NCBI GenBank assembly: GCA_000711775.1 | Contig: ARYC01000061.1 | Span: 1 to 64,000, forward strand | Source of the DNA: Oxytricha trifallax | Lineage: Eukaryota > Ciliophora > Spirotrichea > Sporadotrichida > Oxytrichidae | Direction of reading: 5' to 3' | DNA: 64,000 bases | Shown here: in pieces, positions 31,438 through 45,228 of the stretch | Position numbering within the stretch: the first letter of the stretch is position 1 | How the letters are laid out: every line of letters starts with the position of its first letter | The notes under the pieces: generated by a model | Databases searched by the model: none | Told to the model about the DNA's origin: nothing | The model's input: the letters and a program-made list of their open reading frames with translations, nothing else | Position numbers and translations under genes: made by a program

Positions 31438-34400
31438 ATGAAGAATGAAGCATAATAGAGAGAAATACTAGATAAATTAGATAATGAAAAGCAAAGAGAA
31501 AGACGCATCATATAAGAAAAAAAGCAGAGAGAGAAGTAAGTATAGATTGTAGATTATTTCATGTATTAAATTCTGGTTTATATTATGAATGAGCTAATTT
31601 GTTCATAAATTAGCTTTCATTTTTCTAGAATTTATGCAATACAAACATTAATGATTGGAATAAACTTTAGTCGTCATTAGCCTATATATTTCATTTGAAT
31701 TTCTTATAATTTTAAATAGAGAAAAAGAGAGACGTTTAGCAGAAGAAAGACTAAAGAAAATAAATGAAGAGTAAAACTATCTAAAACAGAAAAAAGATCA
31801 ATAAAAAGAATTTTATACCCGATTTCTGAAGTAGACTAATGAACAAAACTTAAAGAAAGTAGAGGAAAAGTAAAGTTAGAATATTCATATGCTTATCAAC
31901 CAGCATGATGCTCAGCAGTAAAAAGTTTATTCATTCCAATCAGCTGGGTCTAGGAGAGATATATAAGGAGGTAAGTAAATGATGAGATTTTAAAGTAATT
32001 ATTTTATAGTAATCAATAGCAATAGCAACTCTTAGAAAGTGGTAGAATAGTTAAATATGTAAAACTATCAAGACTAAAACCAAGCCAATTCTTCGAAATT
32101 CTAGAGCAAAATACCAAGACCAAATTTTGCAAATAACCTGCCTCTTCCAAATAAAGGTTTCAATTAAAGTAACTCACTCTAAGATCAAGAAAAAGAAGAG
32201 AAGTTCATCAGTAAAATGAATGGCTTGGATTTAGAACTTTCATAAACTAAGAGGTTATTCAACTTTTAGCCTAACGCCAATAATTAATCAAATAAACCAG
32301 AAACAAAGTCTACTTTCACTAAGAATCCTATTTTATCAGGCAATATGTCTCCAGATGGAAATAAAAAAGTAAGAGGGTTATTTGATAAAGGTGATTTAAT
32401 AGACAGCTTGGACTTAAACATAGGCTATGAGAGTATTTAAAAACTCAAAGAAGGTTGGGGTTTTGGGGCTGCATCTAAGCCTGGCGAAAATAAATAACTG
32501 ATACAGAGTAAATAAACATCCTCAGCATAAGCATTAAATACTTAAGTGCAGAATTACTAATAAAGTAACAAGCAAGATACACATAAGTAATCAGTTTTTG
32601 AAGATTCACTTGAGATTAAACCATCTAAAGTTCCAGTTATAAACAAAATACATACTGTATAATAACAGGAGGAAGAGGTAGATTTGGACAGGGATTCAGA
32701 CGGTGAGGATGATGATATATTTCAAGATGATAAACAATTGTTAAATAACGATGAAATGAAATTGCTAGGGGAGAGAATAGGGTTTGCAGGAGGAAGGAAA
32801 TAAATGAGTGACTTTAAGTAGATTGATTACTTCATTGATGAAAAGAATTCTTAATAGAAGGAGGAATAAAAATGTTAAAATATTAATAAAGATATTAGCA
32901 ACAAAGATTGGATTGAAAGTTCAATTAGGTAGAGTGTCAGTTAGTGGAAGGATATGCTCAAATATGGCAAGGAAAACCATGATCAAAACTATATAATTTT
33001 ATTCAAAAATATAGTATTTATATCATATTTTGAATGTTTTTAATAAGTAACTAGAACTAATAAGTTATTCCATAGCAAAAAGTAACCTCTTGGATTGATT
33101 AGCAAAATTAAAATTAATTTATGTCTTCAAATATTAAACTGTATATATATCTAAAGCAATACGAATAAGATATGAAGAAATAGCAGTAATAAAACTAAGA
33201 ATCATAAATTTAACATTAAATCTTAAACTAAAAACCTTAAATTAAAGCATAATAAAAATCATTTGATGAAGAAAACGATGAACAAACTTTTGGACAAAAT
33301 CTTCAAAAATTAAATGAATAAAATTCTTAAAAAGAAGCAAAAGTAAAACCGCCACAGTCAATCATATCATAAAACAAACCACCTGCAGCTCCACCAAAGA
33401 CTAAAATAATATTCAATTTTATTTAAAATTATCTACCATATTATGTTTATAGATTTCATTTGTAAATTTTAAGAGAGGGTAATCAGGTGTGAGAAGACCT
33501 TCAGAAATTTAAGATGATAACAAATCTGTAATAAGCAAAGCTTCTCGTGCAAGTTCAAAGTCGAAAGCGTTATCTATTCATATATTTAAAAAATTTAAAG
33601 TTTATCAAGCATATTTTTATCAGATTTTCTTTACTATTAAAATTATGAGTTTTAAGGTTTTATTCTACAAACTGGTCTAAGCAAAGAGGAAGAACTCAAA
33701 CAAGCCAAAGATAAAAAAGCACAGCTTGATGCAATAAAGAAACAATATTCTTAGGTTAGTAAGCCTTCAGGCTCCAGAAGAGCCAGATCAAGGTCAAAAG
33801 GACCTTCTGGCAAGAGCGAAAGCAACACTAAATGTACAAGAGAAGACGATATTAATGTTGAACAATTTATGAAGGAAGACTTATACAGCATTAACAAGCA
33901 AGAAGACAAGCTCTAGAGAGAAATTCTGAATTTACACATGAAGAATTTGCATAAACATCACTAAGTAGTTGAGAAAAATCAGATCGATACTAAAATTAAG
34001 AGCACTGGAGAGTTAGTGCGCAAAATAGTAAACTTGCCTTAGAATCAATCCTAAAATAACTAACAAATTTCTAATAAATCAGTTATAAGTTAAAATCAGC
34101 TTATGAGGCCTGGGGTTTATGAATAGGAAGAGGATAAGATAATGGAAAGCTTGGATAACCTAGATTTGCTACTACAAAACAAAAATGATCCTATTAAGAG
34201 AGAGGAAGCCATTTATAAAATTGGTCAAAAATTAAACATTGATTTCAACTTAAATCAAGATATCTAGGAAAGAAAAGTCAACGAAAACAAAGTCTCAGAG
34301 GGTTACGGAAAAGCAAAGTAGAATGCTCAAGTGTTCGAGTATCAATAACCATTTTAAACATATAAAGTTCTTTTTTTCATTTGCAGTGGTTAATAGCAAT

Positions 34401-35831
34401 TAAAACTAGCTTTAACAGATTAAAGTCAATAATTTTATACCTTAAAACCAGGTTAAACTTCCCAGTCCAAGTAATTCCCAAATTTCACAAACCGCTTCTA
34501 ATTAAAATTAAGGTTTTTTTAAAAAAATATTTCTGCTTCATAGTAAGCTAATCCTTAACCTAACATAAAGCAACAATAGCAATAGCAACCATATTTAATG
34601 TAAAATCAAGCACAGCCAGTTTATTAATAAAAGAATCAAGATGGCAATGTGGGTTTTCAATTTTAGCCATTCAACAACGCCAGTGCAATATCAAATATCT
34701 TCTCTCAGCAACAGAAGTTATATTATAACAATACAATATCTTTAAATCATATTACTATATATTTAAGGTTTTTATTATTTTTTAGTAATAAGAAAACTTG
34801 AATTACTTAACTTAAATGCAATAAATCCAATAATAGTATTAATTTAATGGTAATCAGTAACTTTACTAGCCTCAACCAGGGTTTAAATTTAGTTTATACT
34901 TTTATTCATAATATGAAAATAGATTTATTTATTTATATAGGCAACAGAATGATGTAGTAGGACAACAACACTAACCCAAATTTTGGTTAATAACAACAGT
35001 GTGGCATTTATGATTAAAGTAAAAATAACCTATAAAAGATGGAAAAATCTACAGAATAAGGTATAGATACGGTAAAAAAGCATTAACAACCTCTTGATTT
35101 AAAGGGAAATGAGGAGACCGTTATGTTTCCTACATACTTATATAATTTTATTATTATCAATCAAATAAGTAAGATAGATATGCACAAATGATATTCAGTA
35201 TAAATTGGCTATAACCAATATCAGATTTTCATATCTAAGTATTTTAGTAGAATTTAATTTGATAAATCTAAATGATATCTAGGGGTGTCAATTTTACATA
35301 TTAAACTTTATACTAACACAACAACTTGGTAAGATCGAATCGTGACCTCATAAAAATGAGGTAATAAGCATAGAGGCATGACACACAGCTGACTAGTAAT
35401 AACAACAATGATTTAGGGGAGGATGAGGAGTCACAGTAAGTCAATTTTGGTCAGTACACAAACGGAAATTTCTATAAGCAAAACCCCAATAATCTGGAAA
35501 ATCCAAACTATTTTACATTCTATATGATTTATAGATTGTATGGACATACAATGAAATTCTGGAAGTATTTTTTTAATATTTTGTGCCAAACTTTAAGCAA
35601 TAGCAAGTTATTGAAGATTCGCTTAACGAATAGAGTTTATAAATATAAAATGTTATAAATTTTCAATCTTTATGATATAAATCTAACTTTTACTTTGATT
35701 ACATAAATTATTTACCAAGTTTCAAGCAGAAGTTGCCTTAGAAACAAGATAAATCTCACTTTTTACCTTCAGGGGATATTGTGAAGGTAAACCCTAAGTT
35801 CAATATGAATTTGCTATTTGAAGATGATTGA
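31438..35831 (+). CDS. Gln-rich coiled-coil protein of unknown function (germline, multi-MDS)
   Basis: ATG at 31,438 (MKNEAQQREILDKLDNEKQRERRI), TGA at 35,829-35,831 (NLLFEDD-stop). The N-terminus is a charged helix, interrupted by an intron or IES at about 31,536-31,720. An intron at about 31,971-32,030 leads to GVINSNSNSQKVVEQL. The middle carries KRLFNFQPN, EGWGFGAASKPGEN and an acidic stretch (DLDRDSDGEDDDIFQDD). The second half is basic and Gln-rich (SRRARSRSKGPSGKSE; poly-Gln near 34,570). One IES is resolved at 32,990-33,141; others lie between 33,400 and 35,700 but were not all solved. No family recognised. Divergent from the NIFK-like gene (477 bp). Confidence 0.7.
32990..33141 (+). 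other. IES, 152 bp, pointer TATATA
   Basis: TATATA at 32,990-32,995 and 33,142-33,147. Excision gives NHDQNYIYLKQYEQDMKKQ in frame. A GATATG pair nearby is an alternative boundary. Confidence 0.6.
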
Positions 35832-36986
35832 GTAATTTTAATTATTACAAAACATTTAATATTGATAAAAATTTATAAAATTTTAATATTAATCTAATAT
35901 AAAAACATAGTATAATTAATTTAGATATAAAAGCATTAATTATATGCTAATAAATTATTAATTGGATCTAATTCAATTGAAATAATAATAATAATAATAT
36001 TTTAATGAAAATAATTTTTATTAATAGGAAAAGTTATAGATAAAATCTTATAGTAATCGGCTATAGACATTGATCTAACAAAGATCTCCTGTAATAAAGG
36101 TATAAAAACTTCAGTTACAAATTTAAAAATTATTTAAGAAATAAATATTTAATAATTTTTTCAATTAAAATGCAGTAATTTTAATTAATTTTATATTTTT
36201 ATAGGAAAAATTATTAAGAAAAATTATTAAATTTCTATATTTTTAATTATCTCAAATATTAAACGCAGTTAACGAATTTGATTTGATTATAATTTATTCC
36301 AAGTATTTTATAGACTTACTTATAAGTAAAATATTTGAATAAAATATAAAGTTGCCATTGTAAATTAAAATTTATATAATATATTAAATAATAAAATAAT
36401 TCTTCATGAATTTGATTGTTTCTTTTTTTCAACTATTGTAATTAAATATAAATCATTATCACATTTATTAATATAATTTTTGTCCCAATTTAGATCAGAT
36501 TTTAGCATGAAAGTAATATCTAAATATTTCAATTTTTAGCAATGATATTTTTTACATTATTTTTTTCTAAAAAATAACAATACTTTAGCACTAAATTCTT
36601 CATATATATACAATTAAATTTGTTTGACCTACTAGCATTTATTCCATCGAAGTTTTATTGTGTGTGTTCCATTTTACCTTTAAAAAGATTAACTGCAATT
36701 TTATGATAACTTGTGTGATAAATAAATTTGTTTAAGCTTTTTAAGTTTGAATAATTGCAACAATATATCATTTCATAAATAACATAATCATTGAACAACC
36801 GTTATATAAAATATTTAATCTACACTTTTAATTTACTTTCAAAATTAAAACTATACAAAAGTGACTCATTTTTAAAGTCAAAATAGAAGAATTAGATTAT
36901 ATAAAATCTGTAGTTGTTACAAATAGAATTCAAATAAAATAAAAGCATATATATATCATTGAAAATTGAATCTTTTGTTCTGTATC
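35832..36986. other. AT-rich intergenic stretch
   Basis: No coding frame recognised between the stop codons of two convergent genes. Contains a short AAT microsatellite near 35,980-35,998. Confidence 0.55.
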
Positions 36987-39900
36987 TCACCTCTTAGTAA
37001 ACGACAAATTAACTAATCCCCCTCCAGCTGAATTGTTATTATTATCGTTACTCATCTACTTTCCATTCTCCCGATTATTACTTACATTATTATCAACTAA
37101 TGCCTTCTAAAGGTAGCCCTTTGGTATTTTCTTTTTGAGATGGTTTTTAGCATTGTAAATTGATATTATTTTCTCAAGGGAGGCATCTTTTAAGGAGGAA
37201 TTCTAGGTGTCTAGGTGTTGGGAATTTACACGATTTTTGTTAATGTTATTGTTAGTGCTAGTGCTTACTACTGTGTGGTCAAGTTAAACTTTTAAAACTC
37301 AGAAAATTTGTGTTTGATAAAAATGCCTTGCTTTTTTACTCTTAAACAGTAAGTAATAATTATGAGAAATAAGTTTAAGAATTCCTGATGCGAGCAGCTG
37401 ACTTTTCGCCATAGTTGTTATCATATCCAGTATCTTGAAGCTTTTATTTCTTAGAGGCTGATGTATGCCCACTATGATGTTATTAGAAAGTGTTCAATCC
37501 ACTTTTTCTTACACTATCATTGTTTAAATTCAAGTTTTGAGCATTGGTGAAATTTCATGATATAAATTCTAAATTTTTTAAACATAAAGTTTGATAATTT
37601 GATTACTTCCCAGTATTGAGTAATTTGAATTCTAAATTAATTTAATTGATAACAAATGAAATTGTTGTTACCATTTCTACCAATGTCTTAATTAGATTAT
37701 ATTATTACAGTTTAATTGCTATTGCTGTTTCTCTAAGGATTGTGTTGCCTTCTGGCTGTCTAAGATGATGCATAATCAGTTGAAATGTTTATTCCAGAAG
37801 AAAACAATTCAATCAAATTAGTTTAATTATATTGCTTAAGTTGTAATTCAATTGGGTTATACTAGATAATATAAAATTTAAAATAAAATGCAGATAAGTT
37901 GAATTATAAATATGATAATTGATAGATAGTTTTTCTTCAAAATTTAAGCATTACTTATATATTATTATTATTTAATGCTGTACGGAATTTAATACTGGGG
38001 CTTAAGCCAGCCAGTTTTTATATAATCAGATATTCATACTTATTACTTATATAAATCATTAAATATTGGAAAAAATACAGACAAATCTATTATTGAAATA
38101 ATTAAACTGCACTAATTTATAAATATGTTAATTAATTAAAATCTAGTGAACTATTCATTTATTCTTCAGTAATAATGTATTCTCATAAAATAAAATTTTA
38201 ATTAGTTTTTAGTTATTAATTATTCAGTACTCTTTTTGTTTGTAGTCATATCAACTGTACCTTATGACCCCAAATGTTAGCTACTTAAAAACAAGTTGTT
38301 CTATACCTACATCAAAACTTACATCACTACTCTTAAATAATTTCAACTTTTATAATCATGAAATGAATATTAGACGGGAGCTTATGACAAACTCTGAGAA
38401 TTTTGATGATTAGTGTTGTTATTAACAAATCTCCTATGCGTGTTTTGTGTATTATTATATAGTTAACTCAATTCAGTCCTGCTGGTTTCCATATTCACTC
38501 CACCCCCAACAATTAACCTTGAAGTGTCATTACCCAGATTGTTTTAATGTTAGTAGCTTATGGCATTGCTATATGATGGGAGATTGCTGTCGTTGTTTCT
38601 GTGGCTATTCAACTAATTCTTGGTTTGTTTGTTGCTCATCGATCTGTGAGTTGCACTGGCATTAATAAAATATTAACTAGTATCTAAAAGATTTAAAAGT
38701 TAAGATTAACATAGCAATTAAAACATGATGATGAGTAGAAATATGAGCATCCAGGACTGTTTAGTTTTTCAGACCAACTTTAGAAAAGTTTGCTTATCTC
38801 AGTTTATGTTGCTTCTTAAGCTACAAGATTTCATTGGATAATTGCTAGTTTTTGTTGCTCTTAAACCCGGAGTGCTGCTAAATTTATTTAATGAATCATC
38901 ATAGTGAAATTACATAATTATAAACATAGTTTAGTGTTCAGAAGTCACATGAGAATTGTGAGAGGTGCTTGGTACAAAGTTATGAGAGAATATTTAGTTA
39001 TTTCTCTTAGCAACATTAATAGATTTATTCAGCTGCTTCATCTGAGCTATAAAAAACATTAATTTACATGATGTGATTACTTACACAGAGATCTACTGCG
39101 CTTATGCAAATCATTGTTGCTGTTATCGTCTTGAGTGATTTCATCGCCTCTGTAGGTGTATTGATTGTTGGTAGTGTCTAGCATTGAAGCGTTTGGGTTG
39201 AGATGAAAAGATGAACTTATGGACTTATTATTGTTGGTCTATAGTATATTAAGTGTTATGATATGTTTATTACATTGAAGTTATTTGTAGCGAATTTGTT
39301 GCTTGACATCCTACTATGGAAGTTACTCTGCTTAAATTAAATTTATAATTTCTTTTACTCGTAAAATAATAAATTAGTTTGTAAAATATTGTATAAATAA
39401 ATCATTGCTAGTTGCTATGCTCAAAGTTATAAGGATTTCCTACACCTCCTACGGCTGTTGTTGTGGTGTTATGAGCATTATGCCCAGATGAGTTACTATT
39501 GTTTAAATTAGTATAATCAAAATCTTATAATTAATCTATACAATTATTTGATTTTGTTCCTTTCGGTAAGTGGCTCTTTAGTGAATTCCATAATTGACAC
39601 AGATAATTTTTTATTATTAGCAACTGCTTTTGTATTTAGTGAATCTCTGGATGTATTAAGTATAAAACTATTGTTATTTATGTGATTCACATTGTTGAAA
39701 TGAATGTTTTTCATCTCTGCAAATTGTCTCACTACGTTTTAGCTCTTTGTTATAACCTATTGTTAGTGCTATAGTAAATCCTGAGTATTCTAAATTGGAA
39801 AATATGTTAAATTTGAAATATTTATGTCTTACCATATCTGCATAATCAGCCATAACTTCTGGAATGTTTCTGCCGCTTATAAGTGTTTTATCTTAAATAT

Positions 39901-41834
39901 TACTAGTTAACCCCTCTTCAGCGATTAAACTGCTATCTTTAACAAGTTACATCTGCTCTTTTTATAGCTATAAGCTTCGTTTTATCTGCATATTTTCCTT
40001 CTTAAGTTTTTCATTAAATTTCTACAAATCCTTGACTTTTTCAACTGCACTTTCTTTCTCTTCTTTCTCTTTGTTAAACTTGATGTCAAGTTATTAAATC
40101 TTCTCAATTTTAGCAAGCATCTCATCGTCCTATCGCTTAATTAAATCATTGAACTTCTACATCTGCTCGGAATGCTCTTAAACTTTGTCAATTATCACAT
40201 TGTTGAGTCTGTCGCATTCTTTTCTGGAGATTTGGAGTTTGTCCTGGAGGGCGTCGATGTGCAGTTTCATCTGCTGCTCTACTTTTATGTGATTTCTACA
40301 CTCTAGTTCTAGTTATCTAAGGGCTTTCTCGTATTCTCTGTGGGCCATGGGGATTGATAGTATTGATGAGATGTAAGAATGAGGGGATGAGATTTAGTCT
40401 AGTTTAATTGAAAATTAATAAAATACATATTTCATTTTATAAGTAATAAAATCTTTTTGTTTTCGTTGTAGGTCTAAAATTGATGAAGTTGGAGTTTTAT
40501 CATCAATTTTGGGAATTGGCTTATTTGGTTAAAACAATAATCAAATATAATAAAAAACTGAAAGAATTTGAAAAATGATAATTTAAATAAAGATTAGTTT
40601 AATTACTTCTAAAATATCATTTATATTATGTAATATACTTTTTTATAAATTTTAAACTTGGCTATTACCAGGTTATTTTACTGTAATTTGACTGGTATAT
40701 TTTGATATTTAGATTATTAATTATTAATAATTTTATTCCATTAAAACAATTTTCTTTCAATATTTAATAGTTCTTTCTCCTTTGAATTTGCATTTTTAGG
40801 TGGGTTTTACTTCTTGAACATCTGTAGATTAGGCTTCTTAATGGTGATATCACTTGGGCTTCTGTCACTGTAGTCCTCTTCATCATGAAACCCGCCCATT
40901 CCTGCAGCCCCATCTCCCCCTCCGTTATCATCCATTTTCATGTTCATGAGTATCTCTATGGAGCTTTTGACATAGTCCACTAATGTGAAGCCATCAACTG
41001 CCATCATTTCCTGCTTCTCCACCGCGTACATTTCCTCATTGTAATTGTCAATTTCATCGTCTGATCTTATCTTCACTGATAGATAAAGTTCAAGGAGAGC
41101 TTACTTGAGATTGTACACGTTTTCAACACGCAAATGTTTTGGGATTTTCTAATGAGTGAACAAATTAAACTGATTCGCTGGGGGTTACTCAAAATTATAG
41201 AAAATACTGAGTAATTTTTCATTTATCGAATAAAAGTGACAGTATAAAATGGCAATAAATATAAAACAGTTACTAATCATAATCGATACAATCGCTTGGA
41301 TTTGTGATACTATGCAGGAGATTCATTGGAGTCTGAACATTAATCCCGAGCTACCTGGCTCTAGGATTTCCACTCAAAATTTGTCTCCGATTCTTATTTA
41401 AGTTACTTGGTAATATATCTGCTGAGTCTAATTTTACTCCCTCTTCCATGTTTTTTCTTGTCTTGTTATTGTAAAATATAATCCACATATGAAAGAATGT
41501 TTGTTCACAAAAAATAGCTATAAACTATAGCTTATCAAATCATTTTATAAGATATCATTGATTTATGTTTATATTTGACAATATTAATCTGTGAACTTGG
41601 TTATATATTTGAAGGAGCTGCTGTTAAAATTCGCGATAAATTAGCATGATTTTGATCTTTAATTTCCTCTTCAGCTGGTGTTAATGAGTCTAGTCTCAAA
41701 CCAGCTGGTCGATTGTTAATTTAAGGATTTTGAGTATTAATATCTTGGATTTATTTTTATTTGGATTATATCTGGTTTTATCGAGTGAGTTATTGCTAAT
41801 TCTATATGTTTTATTACATGCTGTTAGTATTCAT
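36987..41834 (-). CDS. Gln-rich coiled-coil protein (germline, multi-MDS)
   Basis: The minus-strand ATG at 41,834 (MNTNSMQQNIQNQQQLTRQN) continues RPAGLRLDSLTPAEEEIKDQN, then, after an IES, MEEGVKLDSADILPSNLNKNRR (about 41,450). Next are VENVYNLKQALLELYLSVKIRSDDEI (41,120-41,040) and a Gly/Asp-rich loop. A long coiled coil follows (AHREYEKALRQLELECRNHIKVEQ to KFNEKLKKENMQIKRSLQ; 40,350-39,950). Asn/Gln-rich blocks then run down to MSNDNNNNSAGGGLVNLSFTKR-TGA at 36,987. Several AT-rich interruptions are IESs or introns, not all solved. Domain content suggests a structural or cytoskeletal protein, but no family is recognised. Divergent from the kelch gene, 193 bp between starts. Confidence 0.72.
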
Positions 41835-42027
41835 TTTACTTTTGTATATAATAAAATGTATAAAGAGAAATATAAGATTATTTCATTTCATATTTTGTAT
41901 CTGACTTTTTATGATTTTATTATCTTAAATTACCAATAAAAATTTAGTCATAGAAATTAGCTCAAATTTACAGATGTTTTAATTTAGCATCAATAAAATT
42001 AACTTTATAATTTAAATTATTTAAATA

Positions 42028-45000
42028 ATGGAAAACATTACGCACTAACAATAAAATCACAATATTAGCAAATCTCTCTGCTATATTCTCAAGCACCTAG
42101 AATAAACTGGCAACTATTAACCTGATGAATTTACTTTTGAACAATTTATCTCAGAAAACGGAGAATTTTTCACTTTTCAATGTTTATAACAACAGAAGCA
42201 ATTAGTTGTGAAATATACTTTTATCGATATTGAAAAACTGAAGTAAATTTAAGCTTAAAGTGATCAGGAGAATATAGAAGTATCTTAAGATAATGGGTTA
42301 GATTTACAGTAATATAAATCTATGAAAAATGAAATTTAGATTTTCAAATATCTCAGGGAAAAATCTTTAGTTCAAGGTGCTTAAGATATTGGAGTATAAA
42401 TATGCTCAGACTTTATTGAAGGTGAATATAATGTTTCAGAATCCAAAAAATAGATCTAACGATACATTGCTTTAATTTATGAAAATCTAGATCTTAATAA
42501 GACTTGCACACTAATTGATAAAATTGAATTAATGCAGGAAAAAGATAAACTTTTTACTTAAAAAGATGCAATTTTTATAACTAGACAACTAGCACGGAGC
42601 TTTTCTTTTCTTTAAGAATAAGGAATATTATGCTACTTTATAAGTGGGATGGATGTAATAATTGATAAGAGTGATTTATAAGTTTGGCTATTTAACATTG
42701 GTCATATTTGCTAGATAATTGGTAGGAATTGGTTTCATTACAGCGAAGAGACTCCTAAAGATGTGGAAACCTTGAAAGATTCAGAAATTTTAAAACCAAA
42801 AATGCTATAATATTAAGAAGACATATTTCTGCCTGATGAAATTTTGAAGAATGATAGTTTCACAAGTGGATATAACACTTTTACATATTCCTTTGGAGTG
42901 CTAATTTTAAGTCTCTTACAAACTGATTATCGACTGTTTTACGATTCACCAATTGATTAAGCAGTGAATTCTATAGGGAGATAGTATGAAATTAATGGTG
43001 GCATTATAAGGCTTTTGAGAGAACTTTTGACTTAAAAGTTAAGCAGAAGAATGAGCTTTATCACTTTCAATCACATTTTAGAGTTAGTAGGAGATGAAAT
43101 ATTTACAATGAGTAAATTTGAAATGGCAAAAATCATTAATGAGCAGCTTCAACATGACATAGATCATCAAGTCGAATATGATATAGCTTTGTAACAAAGT
43201 AGTTAATATCTAGATACTAAAAGATCAGAGATATTCTAAGAGAAAGATGATTCAAAGAATTCATTCTTATCTAAGGGTCTCTGGAATACAAATCTCATGA
43301 TAAAATACTTCCCAATAAAAAACAACTACAAAGTCTATAAAACAGTTTAGACTATGCCTAAGGGTTCTGAGACAATTCTAGTAAGAAGTGATTTGGCATT
43401 TGTAATCGGTGGTTATGATACTTTTAGTCCAAATATAATTACAAATACACTATTTGCTTTTGAATTCCCAGAAGAATTAAATGCTAGAGAGGAACTAAAA
43501 TATGATTATGTATATGAATTACAGTAAAAAGCTGCATTGATTGTTAAGAAAGTAAACTATGCTTTAGTAAGTAGTCCAAGCTTTATATGCTTGATTGGAG
43601 GTAAGATAAGTACAGGAGGGGATAATTAATAGTTGAGAATCACTAACTTATGTGAAATTTATATTGATATAATAAACAGGGGTTAGAAAATTAAATTAAA
43701 TAAATATAATTCAAATTAGGAATAAATAAATGTCTAATTGTAAATAACTAAGCAACATACTCTTTTCAGATAATAAATTCTTAAAACTTATTAAATAAGT
43801 TAGAATGAATCTGATAAAAGAAATATATCAATATTTTACATTTAGCTCTCTTAATGTTAAGAAAACTTCAAATAGTAATATGAAAGAAGCAAATAGTTTA
43901 AAATTTGATTGCCTTATTTATTTGAGAAATCATAGTGTCTTTTTAAATATCAATATTGTAGAAATACATTTGAATTTGGAAAAATAAATTATAATTAAAT
44001 TAATAATAAATCAAAATCTTGGCAGTTAAAGTTGGCCAATTTAAACAATCTAGGACTTATTCGATAGAGAATTCAAAATTAGCTGGACTTTATTATTGGC
44101 GGTACTATTTTATCGCATCACTGGAGCGAGATAACTCGACTTTAATTAAACTAATCTAAATTCATTAAATTATACCCTGACATTAAAGTCGAGTTATCTC
44201 GCTCCAGTGATGCGATAAAATAGTACCGCCAATAATAAAGTCCAGCTAATTTTGAATTCTCTATCGAATAAGTCCTAGATTGTTCAAATTGGCCAACTTT
44301 AACTGCCAAGATTTTGATTTATTATTTATTTAATTATAATTTATTTTTCCAAATTCAAATGTATTTCTACAATATTAATTTTGTTTTATAAATTTTTTTG
44401 AATTTTAGCAATAACATAAATGGAGATTAATGGAGTATTTTACCAGAACTAAATGTGAAAAGAGCTAACTCTTGTGTATGTCTATTCAACAACAAGTACA
44501 TAAAAATTTATCTCATTATTTATATGATTAATTTACAATTAATATTTTAACTATATTTTACATTTATGTGTTTGGTGGAGAATCCCCTGACTACCCAGGT
44601 TTCAACATCTCAGAGTCAATAGAAAGATTAGACCTCTCTAAGAAAGATTCCTCTTGGTAAGAATTAGACTTGGGAACAATTCATGGTGAATGTTGGTTTT
44701 CCCCGAAATCCCAAGCCCTCTAGATTAACGACACTCAAATTTACATTTTTGGAGGAATAAACACTCATAAATTGGATGGAGAGGTAGGGAAATCACTCTT
44801 GCTCTCGATCGTAGATTAGGAGAATGAGTTTGAATGTGAACTTAAAGAAAAAGATCGATATAATAAAAAAGTTTAAGCAAATTCCAAGTCGTAATATTCA
44901 GGAGGGATTACTAATATTGGGTAAACTTAAAATTACGAGGTAAACATAGTATGTGATTAAGTGTGTAAGTGCGAGTATTAGATATTTGGGATAAGTAGTG

Positions 45001-45089
45001 ATGCTGTATTGGATTAAAGTACAGGTAGCTTGAAAAGCATTGCATAGATTGATATTTATGATATATTAAAGAGCTATAATTTCATGTGA
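42028..45089 (+). CDS. pseudokinase-kelch fusion protein
   Basis: ATG at 42,028 (MENITHQQQNHNISKSL), TGA 45,087-45,089. The first about 360 residues resemble a protein kinase fold: VVKYTFID around the ATP Lys, a Glu in MKNEIQIFKYL, a helix before the catalytic loop (ARSFSFLQEQGI) and TYSFGVLILSL. However, the HRD loop is absent (CYFISGMDVIID) and DFG reads FNIG, so it is a probable pseudokinase. The second half has kelch beta-propeller blades (FVIGGYDTFSP, FICLIGGK, KYIYVFGGESPDYPGF, QIYIFGGIN). Two IESs, one carrying a foldback MITE, are listed separately. The role is unknown; adaptor function is inference. Confidence 0.8.
43672..44415 (+). other. IES, 744 bp, pointer ATAAA, containing a foldback MITE
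   Basis: ATAAA at 43,672-43,676 and 44,416-44,420, in the same codon phase. Excision gives NLCEIYIDIINGDQWSILPELN, a continuous kelch blade. The foldback element at 43,951-44,382 lies wholly inside. Confidence 0.82.
43951..44382. mobile_element. foldback MITE, family 1, copy 1
   Basis: Near-perfect inverted repeat with arms of about 200 bp. Outer ends are AATATTGTAGAAATACATTTG and complement; the inner core is TGGCGGTACTATTTTATCGC near the loop at about 44,150-44,182. No ORF. It shares its core (GATAGAGAATTCAAAATTAGCT, GGCGGTAC, ATCGCATC, GAGCGAGATAA) with copies at 59.5 and 61.0 kb. Confidence 0.88.
44497..44558 (+). other. IES, 62 bp, pointer TACAT
   Basis: TACAT at 44,497-44,501 and 44,559-44,563. 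Excision gives CLFNNKYIYVFGGESPDY in frame, completing a kelch blade. Confidence 0.88.
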
Positions 45090-45228
45090 TTAATAGAGTT
45101 TAATTTTCTTTGTGAGTATTTTTCTTTATCGATAAATTCTTTATTAAAATAAAAAAATCTCGAAGTCTTAATAAAAGAAGTATTCAAATTAAATTAACAA
45201 ATAAAAATTCTTATCACTATAGCTTAAA

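Noticed and set aside
38447..38665. 72-codon plus-strand ORF
   Set aside because: Antisense to a Gln-rich part of the minus-strand coiled-coil gene.
41730..41939. Hydrophobic plus-strand ORF
   Set aside because: Antisense to the first Gln-rich MDS of the minus-strand gene starting at 41,834.
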